A program made the position numbers and the translations under genes. Positions 1 to 5,533 of a stretch of 6,351 nt of DNA are shown in pieces. Source of the stretch: Elusimicrobiota bacterium (GTDB lineage: Bacteria > Elusimicrobiota > Endomicrobiia > CG1-02-37-114 > JAHJSO01); NCBI GenBank assembly GCA_018830385.1, contig JAHJSO010000043.1, positions 1 through 6,351 of the forward strand. Reading direction: 5' to 3'. The notes beneath the pieces are model-generated. The model was given only the letters and a program-made list of their open reading frames with translations. It was not told the origin of the DNA and did no database searches. The stretch's first letter is position 1, and every line of letters begins with the position of its first letter.

Positions 1-168
1 GGGTGGGCAAGGGGATTGCTTCGGCTGCGCCTCGCAATGACAGGGTGGGCAAGGGGATTGCTTCGGCTGTGCCTCGCAATGACAGGGTGGGCAAGGGGAT
101 TGCTTCGGCTGTGCCTCGCAATGACAGGGTGGGCAAAGAGATTGCTTCGGCTGCGCCTCGCAATGACA
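1..168. repeat. Tandem array of four 42-bp repeats
   Basis: Four contiguous copies of a 42-bp unit lie at 1-42, 43-84, 85-126 and 127-168. Each begins GGGTGGGCAA and ends CTCGCAATGACA, with no spacers. Copies 2 and 3 differ from copy 1 by one C-to-T change (CTGTGCC for CTGCGCC). Copy 4 has CAAAGAG where the others have CAAGGGG. Each unit contains a small imperfect hairpin: ATTGC pairs with GCAAT, and inside it GGC with GCC. The array starts at the window edge, so it may continue to the left. Because 42 is a multiple of 3 and the unit has no stop in this frame, the array reads open into the next gene and would give an artefactual N-terminal peptide repeat (GIASAAPRND). Similar elements containing CTCGCAATGAC are, from memory, dispersed in many environmental bacterial genomes. 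No function can be assigned. Confidence 0.93.
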
Positions 169-170
169 AT

Positions 171-1778
171 ATGAACAAGGTGCTTGCCGCCCTGTTGTCT
201 TTCCCCGTGTGCCTTATGATAGCAGCCGGTTGTTTCGCCGCAGGCACCGACCCGTCTGCATTCCTGTCTTACGGGGCTGGCGGCAGGGCTTTCGGCCTCG
301 GGGGCGCCTATGCAGGGATATCCGAAGACGCAACCGCCACTTATTACAACCCGGCTGCTCTCGGGGCGCTCCAGTATAAGCAACTGCTAACGTCCTACTC
401 AACCCTGTGGGAAAACACGGATTACAGTTATGCCGGCTACACCCACCCTCTGGTGGATGCGGGAGCGTTGGGTTTTAACATTGTCCGGCTTTATTCAGGC
501 GGGGCTGAACGCAGGGATATTTATAACAAGCCACAGGGGAATTTTGACCACTCGCGCACAGGCATAACGGTGGGTTACGGTAAGGGCATATACAAAAACA
601 TTTATGCGGGGCTTAACGGCAAATTCATTAATTCAGTCCTGGACACGAACACGGCGAATTACTTTTCCGTTGACGTCGCGGGTTATTACCGCATAAACCA
701 CGTGCTGAGCATAGGCGCCAACCTCCAGAACGTAATTCCCATAACGATGAGCAGTACCGACGACCGCCTGCCGCTGAATTTCAAGATGGGAGCGGGTTAC
801 AAGGTATTCGGGGACAAAGTGTTGTTTGCGGTTGACCTGAACAAGAACTCGGGACGCAGTTCCAGTATCATTGATTTTTATTCATTGGGGCTGGAGAGCA
901 GACCTTTTAATTTCTTGAGTTTCCGCCTTGGCAAAAACGTCCATGAGGTTACTGCCGGTTTCGGTTTGAAACAATCCATAACAGGCATTATATTTTCTCT
1001 TGACTATGCAGTCGCAATGCATGATTATTTAGGGGTTTCGCACAGGGCGTCTCTTGATTTCAGGTTCGGCAGGAGTATAGAAGAGATAAAACTTGCCCGG
1101 AAAACACAGGAGGACTCGTCCATCAGTGAACCGAAACCCGAAGAGATAATGATTAAAGAACAGAAAGAAGACAAATTCAGGGCACTGTATCAGGATGCGG
1201 TTGAAAGTTATAAACAGGGACTGTTTTCAATCGCACTTGAGAAATTCAATGCGGCAAAGGAAATTTTACCCGAAGACACGCTTGTGCCGGTCTATATTGA
1301 GCGGCTTGGTACAATCGTCGGGGTGATAACTCAGCACATAAGTTCCGGGAAGGCAGGCGATCTTCTCAGGAGGGGGGTTGCATACTTCGTTGAAGGTGAT
1401 GGTGAAAGCGCCGTCAAGACGATTGCTTATCTTCTCTCCATTGAGCCGGAGAATTTTACGGTTGAACGGCTTCTGAACCGCCTGGAGGAGAAAACAGGGA
1501 TTAAGGCGGAGAAATCAACCCCGATGACAAACCTGTCTGTTGTGGAACAGAAATTATATGAGTGCTTAATACATTTCAAGAAGAGGGATTTCTGGAAAGC
1601 GATATCCCTGTGTGAACAGATACTTGTTCTTGAACCCGACAATGTGGCCGCTTACAAGCGAATGGGAAGCGCGTTTTATGCTCTCGGGGAAAAAGAAAAG
1701 GCAAAAGAGGTCTGGCAGAAAGCCCTTTTAATACAGCCCGACCCGAAGTTGAAGGACTTTATTGAAAAAATGAAATAA
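171..1778 (+). CDS. PorV/PorQ-family outer-membrane protein with C-terminal TPR-like domain
   Basis: The predicted product is a 535-residue outer-membrane beta-barrel carrying a helical repeat domain. I start it at ATG 171, not further upstream in the open frame, because MNK followed by a hydrophobic stretch (residues 4-24) forms a signal peptide, while everything before it is repeat DNA. A cysteine at 21 (AAGC) weakly resembles a lipobox, but cleavage near CFA/AG is also possible. Residues 25-300 match the PorV/PorQ (UPF0164) pattern: GTDPSAFL, GGRAFGLGGAYAG, DATATYYNPAAL near the N-terminus, alternating strands, and a closing HRASLDFRFG at 291-300. A charged linker (300-335) leads to TPR-like helices at about 336-380, 395-440 and 458-525, the last clearly TPR-like (AISLCEQILVLEPDNVAAY). 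No Shine-Dalgarno is visible, since the repeat ends 2 bp before ATG. In Bacteroidetes PorV serves type IX secretion and gliding. Here it heads a motor operon, so a role as outer-membrane partner is inferred, not shown. Confidence 0.85.
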   Translation: MNKVLAALLSFPVCLMIAAGCFAAGTDPSAFLSYGAGGRAFGLGGAYAGISEDATATYYNPAALGALQYKQLLTSYSTLWENTDYSYAGYTHPLVDAGALGFNIVRLYSGGAERRDIYNKPQGNFDHSRTGITVGYGKGIYKNIYAGLNGKFINSVLDTNTANYFSVDVAGYYRINHVLSIGANLQNVIPITMSSTDDRLPLNFKMGAGYKVFGDKVLFAVDLNKNSGRSSSIIDFYSLGLESRPFNFLSFRLGKNVHEVTAGFGLKQSITGIIFSLDYAVAMHDYLGVSHRASLDFRFGRSIEEIKLARKTQEDSSISEPKPEEIMIKEQKEDKFRALYQDAVESYKQGLFSIALEKFNAAKEILPEDTLVPVYIERLGTIVGVITQHISSGKAGDLLRRGVAYFVEGDGESAVKTIAYLLSIEPENFTVERLLNRLEEKTGIKAEKSTPMTNLSVVEQKLYECLIHFKKRDFWKAISLCEQILVLEPDNVAAYKRMGSAFYALGEKEKAKEVWQKALLIQPDPKLKDFIEKMK

Positions 1779-1796
1779 AACAAGGGGAAAGTATAT

Positions 1797-3284
1797 ATGG
1801 GTGTTATATTGCTCCTGTGCGTGTTGATTGGTTTTTGTCCCGAAACAATGGCCCAGTCCATGATGGAACAAAAACTGGCCCTTGAGAGCTCAATCCAGGA
1901 GAGGACGGAGAGAATCGTAGAGAAAATAATCGGTTCCAGAGAGACAGTGGTTCTTGTGAATGTTGAACTGGCGACTGAGAAATCCAAAACCGAGAGGCCG
2001 CTTTACCCCGGTATGACCGGCTCACAGGAGGAATATCTGCCGGGGATAACATATTCCTATGTTCCCCTTGACCTTGAGGCGGCAGGGTATTCAAATGTAA
2101 CAATCAAAAAAATAAACATATCTATAACTGTTGACACAAAAATTACCACGCCTGTGGTTGACAGGATTAAGAAAGAAATTACATCGCTTATGGGTCTCAA
2201 TACCCTCAGGGGTGACGTTGTGGACGTTCAGAAGATTGTGTTTTCGTCAAAAAAGATTAACTGGGGGGAGCAACTGCTGAACTTGTTTTCAAATTTATAC
2301 TGGATTGTTGTTCTCGGACTTATCGCACTGTTTCTTTTCGGGCCGCTCAGGAACTTCTTTAAGACAATCGTAAAGGCGATGGAAATCAGAATAGATGCGG
2401 ATACAAAAATAAGGAATTATGATGATGCGTCGCGTGCGGGTATCGGCGGAGGCAATCCTTTTATGCCGTCAGGCCCCATAGAACTTACGCTGGACAGAAA
2501 AAGACCTCAACTAAAGAAAGGGGAAGAAGAACAAATGAAGATGAAAAAGTTCGGGTTCATTGACGCCAACAACCTTAAGAATCTTATTTTCCTGCTGAAA
2601 GAAGAAAAACCGGAGAAGATTGCAATACTCACGAGTTATCTGTCTTCCGAGTTCACGTCGCAGGTTATTAATTCTCTCCCGCCGAAGAAACAGGCGCAGG
2701 TTGCTCTCACGCTTACGATGCCCAGAATAATTGACCCGCAGGAGGTTGACGAACTGGAGAAGGAAATGAAGCAAAAGATTGACTACCTCGTCGGCGGGGA
2801 CGATTATTTTATGAATTTGCTTGACCAGGTTGATATTGAAACGCAGGAAAATATTTTGCAGAATCTGGAAGGGACAAACCCCGCGCTGGCGACAAAGATA
2901 AGACAGGCGCTTTTCTTCTTTAACGACATCGTAATCCTTGACAAGCAGGTCCTGCAGAAGGTTATAAGGGAGATCCAGAGGCAGGGGCTGTCCCTTGCGC
3001 TTGCGCTCAAAGGCGCAGCGGATGGGGTAAAATCAAAGGTTATGGAAACATTGACCGAAGGAGCCAGGGCGATGCTTGCCGAGCAGATTGACCTCCTGGG
3101 AGACGTAACGGAAAAGAGGGCTCAGGATGAACAGAAGCAGATTGCAATAATTATCAAGCAGTTAGAAAAGGCGGGGGAGATTATTATTGACAGGGGCAAA
3201 AAGTTTAATATCATTGATATTGATGAGGACAAATCAACCGCAGTCGTACCGGAAGAGGTAAACAAAGAAGAAAGGAGTATATAA
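1797..3284 (+). CDS. fliG: FliF C-terminal periplasmic domain fused to FliG middle/C-terminal domains (rotor protein)
   Basis: This 495-residue protein appears to be a flagellar-type rotor in one chain. A short hydrophobic leader (2-19, possible cleavage at TMA/QS) lacks the usual basic n-region. Residues 22-150 resemble the FliF C-terminal periplasmic part: EQKLALESSIQERTERIVEKI-like helix, IKKINISITVD (103-113) and GLNTLRGDVVDV (133-144). One membrane helix follows at about 163-182, then a roughly 65-residue Gly/charged linker. Residues 250-335 match FliG middle domain, with E270-K-P-E273 where flagellar FliG has EHPQ. Residues 337-465 match FliG C-terminal domain, with LFFF at 372-375 in the place of MFxF and LKGA at 404-407. 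The tail is acidic. Missing are FliF's first helix and its RBM1/RBM2 domains, and FliG's N-terminal domain, which normally holds FliF. SD AAGGGGA at 1782-1788 supports ATG 1797, and an in-frame TAA at 1776-1778 excludes earlier starts. It lies 18 bp after the PorV-like gene and 3 bp before motA. Confidence 0.88.
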   Translation: MGVILLLCVLIGFCPETMAQSMMEQKLALESSIQERTERIVEKIIGSRETVVLVNVELATEKSKTERPLYPGMTGSQEEYLPGITYSYVPLDLEAAGYSNVTIKKINISITVDTKITTPVVDRIKKEITSLMGLNTLRGDVVDVQKIVFSSKKINWGEQLLNLFSNLYWIVVLGLIALFLFGPLRNFFKTIVKAMEIRIDADTKIRNYDDASRAGIGGGNPFMPSGPIELTLDRKRPQLKKGEEEQMKMKKFGFIDANNLKNLIFLLKEEKPEKIAILTSYLSSEFTSQVINSLPPKKQAQVALTLTMPRIIDPQEVDELEKEMKQKIDYLVGGDDYFMNLLDQVDIETQENILQNLEGTNPALATKIRQALFFFNDIVILDKQVLQKVIREIQRQGLSLALALKGAADGVKSKVMETLTEGARAMLAEQIDLLGDVTEKRAQDEQKQIAIIIKQLEKAGEIIIDRGKKFNIIDIDEDKSTAVVPEEVNKEERSI

Positions 3285-3287
3285 CTT

Positions 3288-4067
3288 ATGGATTTTATGA
3301 CAATTACGGGGTTGTTGGTTGGCGGGCTTGCAGTGTATTATGCCCTGGCAGTGGGGGGTATAGGGGATCTTATATTTAATCTACCTGCTGCAGTTCTGGT
3401 ATTCGGTGGAACACTTGGAGCGACCATGGTTACATATCCATGGTCAATATTTAGCAGGGTGCCAAAAGCGGTAGGACTGATGCTATTCCCCCCAAAGCGA
3501 CTTTCGCCGGAACACTATATTACACTTCTGGTGCAACTTTCAGAGAGGGCAAAAAAATCAGGTATTGACAGTTTACAGGATGACATACCGAAAATACAGG
3601 ACCCATTTTTAGTGGATGGATTACAGATGCTTCTGGACGGACTGGATGCAAATATGGTCAGGGAGAACCTGGACAAAGAAATCGTTTTTTTGAGACGCAG
3701 GCATTCCCAGCTTACCTCTGTTTTCAGAAGTATGGGCACCTATGCCCCGATATTCGGTCTTCTGGGAACCCTTATAGGTGTTGTTCAGGTTTTGCAGAAC
3801 CTTACTGACCCCACGTCCATTGGTGCGGCTATGGCTGTGGCGGTTGTCACAACTTTCTACGGGATATTCAGCACAAATTTTTTCTATCTGCCGACTGCAG
3901 GAAAACTGGATTCTTTAACCGAGCAGGAGGTCCTCCTGAAAGAGGTCGCTATTGAGGGAATCTTATCCATACAAAAAGGGGATATCCCGATGATTGTTTC
4001 CCGCAAACTGCATGCCTATCTGGCGTACAAAATAAGACAATTCCACCGAAAGAAAGGGACTAAATAA
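3288..4067 (+). CDS. motA: MotA-family stator subunit (ion channel, force generator)
   Basis: This is a full-length MotA/PomA-type protein of 259 residues, the inner-membrane stator subunit that pushes on FliG using ion flow. Four membrane helices are visible at about 4-22, 31-50, 150-171 and 178-202, with the large cytoplasmic loop between helices 2 and 3. The two prolines conserved in the family are at P154 (YAPIFGLLGTLIGVV) and P202 (FFYLPTAGKL). The loop has LSERAKKSGIDSLQDDI (84-100). By eye, K89 sits where E. coli has Arg90, and Q97 where it has Glu98. A strong SD AAAGGAG (3271-3277) lies 10 nt before ATG 3288. The in-frame ATG at 3297 is less well spaced. It begins 3 bp after the FliF-FliG fusion and is followed 6 bp later by motB, so it is surely co-transcribed. 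TolQ/ExbB relatives are shorter and lack this loop arrangement, so MotA is the better call. Confidence 0.95.
   Translation: MDFMTITGLLVGGLAVYYALAVGGIGDLIFNLPAAVLVFGGTLGATMVTYPWSIFSRVPKAVGLMLFPPKRLSPEHYITLLVQLSERAKKSGIDSLQDDIPKIQDPFLVDGLQMLLDGLDANMVRENLDKEIVFLRRRHSQLTSVFRSMGTYAPIFGLLGTLIGVVQVLQNLTDPTSIGAAMAVAVVTTFYGIFSTNFFYLPTAGKLDSLTEQEVLLKEVAIEGILSIQKGDIPMIVSRKLHAYLAYKIRQFHRKKGTK
3422..3445. repeat. Perfect 8-bp inverted repeat inside motA
   Basis: GACCATGG (3422-3429) and CCATGGTC (3438-3445) are exact reverse complements separated by 8 nt. They could form a stem-loop in the motA transcript about 135 nt after its start codon. The segment encodes TMVTYPWS at the end of membrane helix 2, a region usually conserved in MotA as a Tyr-Pro containing turn, so the symmetry may simply follow from codon choice. 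No U-tract follows, so it is not an intrinsic terminator. Confidence 0.4.
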
Positions 4068-4073
4068 ATTAAA

Positions 4074-4736
4074 ATGCCGCCAGAAACGAAACAAAAAGAA
4101 CAGGAAAAAATTAGCAGGGAACAAAAATCAAAAGAAAAACAGATATGGCTTACTGTTTACTCTGATATGACGACGAACCTCGCCTTATTTTTTCTTATAT
4201 TGTTTTCCATTACCCGTCTCAGCGCTCCCCAGCGGGAAAAACTTTATGAATCGCTGAAAAAACAGTATAAAGAAAAAACAAAGCAGGAAGAGGTGCAGGT
4301 CGTAAAAGAAGAGGAGCAGAAGAAAAAGGATGTGGATGAGTTAAAAAAATTAGCGTATGTGGAAGAAACACAACAACAGATAAAGATAACCCTGCCAAGC
4401 CCCGTGCTTTTTGATTTAAACAAGGTGGAACTCAAAACACAGGCGATGAATATACTTTCGCAGATAGCGACGGTTCTGAAGGGCTCTGATTATCCGATTA
4501 TTGTGGAGGGACATACTGATAACCTCCCGGTTTATGGCGGGAGATACCCTTCCAACTGGCACCTCTCTTCTGCAAGGGCTTTCTCTGTGATAGAATATTT
4601 TGTTAATGAGGGGAAGATTAACCCTAAAAGGTTTTCGGCGATGGGTTATGCTGAATACAGGCCCGTTGTTCCAAATGATACAGAAGAAAACCGTTCCATA
4701 AACAGGAGAATTGAAATTATAGTGGTAAAGATATGA
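4074..4736 (+). CDS. motB: MotB stator subunit with intact ion-carrying Asp
   Basis: A 220-residue MotB-type protein, partner of MotA. A basic cytoplasmic tail (1-24) precedes one membrane helix (about 25-48, WLTVYSDMTTNLALFFLILFS), with Asp31 (GAT, 4164-4166) at the position of E. coli Asp32, which carries the ion. A charged, probably coiled-coil segment (52-100) contains the plug region and linker. Residues 103-220 are an OmpA-like peptidoglycan-binding domain with EGHTDNLP (145-152), PSNWHLSSARA (159-169), GYAEYRPVVPNDT (191-203) and NRRIEI (210-215), all the usual contact residues. It follows motA by 6 bp. The nearest SD (AAAGGGA, 4053-4059) is somewhat far at 14 nt, suggesting translational coupling with motA. 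It overlaps the next motB-like gene by ATGA. Confidence 0.95.
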   Translation: MPPETKQKEQEKISREQKSKEKQIWLTVYSDMTTNLALFFLILFSITRLSAPQREKLYESLKKQYKEKTKQEEVQVVKEEEQKKKDVDELKKLAYVEETQQQIKITLPSPVLFDLNKVELKTQAMNILSQIATVLKGSDYPIIVEGHTDNLPVYGGRYPSNWHLSSARAFSVIEYFVNEGKINPKRFSAMGYAEYRPVVPNDTEENRSINRRIEIIVVKI

Positions 4737-5425
4737 GTGCTGAAAATAACAAAAAAAGTTATTCGGAAGAAAATATAGAAATCGGGGAAACAATTGACCC
4801 CGGTTCTGCGTGGCTGATACCTTATGGGAACATGATGACCATCCTGATGGTATTCTTTTTAATCCTTTATGTATTTTCTTACCAGGCGGACAGCGCTACC
4901 TATGAGAGGGTCGTGACAAAGATTCAAAAGGAATTTACGACCAAGGGGGAAAAGGCGGAAAAAATAGCCAGGAAGGCGCAGGAAGCGGAACAGGTTGAAA
5001 AGATGGCGGAGTATTTTGCTGAAAAGGGTTTTGACAAATTCGCCAAGGTTGAGATTAATGCCGAGAGGGTCAGGGTTACCCTTTCAAATCCTGTGCTTTT
5101 TTCACTCTGTGAAGCGGTTCTTAAACCAGAGGCGAAACTCCTTTTAAAGCCCATATCTGAACTCACCAAGATTCTCCCTTCAAAAATAATAATTGAAGGA
5201 CATACTGACAACCTCCCGATTTATGGCGGTAAATACAAATCAAACTGGGAACTCTCGGCAGACAGGGCGATAAGCGTGGTCAAATATATGGTTAATGAAG
5301 AAGATGTCGCTCCTGAAAGGTTTGCTGTGGCGGGATATGGAGAGTTTCGTCCGGTAGCGCCAAACGATACCGAGGACAACAGGGGGAAAAACAGAAGGAT
5401 AGAGATAGTACTTTTGCGGTCATAA
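4733..5425 (+). CDS. Second MotB-like protein with Asn replacing the ion-carrying Asp
   Basis: A 230-residue MotB/OmpA-domain protein, clearly related to its upstream neighbour. The cytoplasmic tail is acidic (1-26), unlike the basic tail of the first MotB. The membrane helix (about 27-49) reads WLIPYGNMMTILMVFFLILY. Residue 33, aligned with Asp31 of the first MotB by the shared W-x6 spacing, is Asn (AAC, 4829-4831). A charged helical linker (52-100) precedes an OmpA-like domain (about 105-230) with EGHTDNLP (155-162), KSNWELSADRA (169-179), GYGEFRPVAPNDT (201-213) and NRRIEI (220-225), so peptidoglycan binding looks intact. The start ATG overlaps the stop of the first MotB (ATGA, 4733-4736), and no strong SD is close, so coupled translation and near-equal amounts are likely. 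It may form a mixed MotB dimer, or be a non-conducting structural anchor. Which is not visible from sequence. Confidence 0.92.
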   Translation: MSAENNKKSYSEENIEIGETIDPGSAWLIPYGNMMTILMVFFLILYVFSYQADSATYERVVTKIQKEFTTKGEKAEKIARKAQEAEQVEKMAEYFAEKGFDKFAKVEINAERVRVTLSNPVLFSLCEAVLKPEAKLLLKPISELTKILPSKIIIEGHTDNLPIYGGKYKSNWELSADRAISVVKYMVNEEDVAPERFAVAGYGEFRPVAPNDTEDNRGKNRRIEIVLLRS

Positions 5426-5442
5426 ACTGGCGCCCTTTAATA

Positions 5443-5485
5443 TTTTTTAAAAAACCCTTGACATTTCTCAAAAAACCGTTATACT
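5443..5485 (+). promoter_or_regulatory. Sigma-70-type promoter with AT-rich upstream element
   Basis: TTGACA at 5458-5463 is a perfect -35 box. TATACT at 5480-5485 is a near-consensus -10 box, with a 16-nt spacer. Directly upstream the palindrome TTTTTTAAAAAA (5443-5454) could act as an UP-like element. The expected transcription start is G5492, six nucleotides after the -10 box, giving a leader of about 42 nt for the gene at 5534. This separates the coiled-coil gene from the motor operon as its own unit, although read-through from upstream is also possible because I see no convincing terminator in 5426-5457. Confidence 0.75.
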
Positions 5486-5491
5486 AATAAT

Positions 5492-5508
5492 GTTTACAAT
5501 TTTGTAAC
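5492..5508. promoter_or_regulatory. Operator-like inverted repeat at the predicted transcription start
   Basis: TTACAA (5494-5499) and TTGTAA (5502-5507) are perfect inverted 6-bp arms separated by TT. G5492 and C5508 extend the symmetry if one base is skipped. The dyad covers about +1 to +17 of the predicted transcript, a typical place for a repressor to block initiation. It is too short and AT-rich to be a good terminator. The binding protein is unknown, and a chance palindrome in AT-rich DNA cannot be excluded. Confidence 0.35.
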
Positions 5509-5533
5509 CTATGATACCGGAGGGATATAAAAT

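Noticed and set aside
1..168. CRISPR array
   Set aside because: The units are directly contiguous with no unique spacers, and no cas gene is present.
3..170. N-terminal extension of the PorV-like protein with the peptide repeat GIASAAPRND
   Set aside because: The extension is translated repeat DNA. The signal peptide begins at ATG 171, so the upstream residues would bury it.
1797..3284. Frameshift or assembly error joining separate fliF and fliG genes
   Set aside because: The frame is continuous, with a plausible membrane helix and linker between the domains and intact motifs on both sides. An accidental join is unlikely, although only relatives could prove this.
4733..5425. Second MotB as a plain OmpA-like outer-membrane lipoprotein (Pal-like)
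   Set aside because: It has no lipobox. It has a MotB-like membrane helix with the same W-x6 spacing and linker as its neighbour.
5426..5457. Rho-independent terminator after the second MotB gene
   Set aside because: TTTTTTAAAAAA is symmetric, but there is no GC-rich stem followed by a T-tract. GGCGCC alone is too short.
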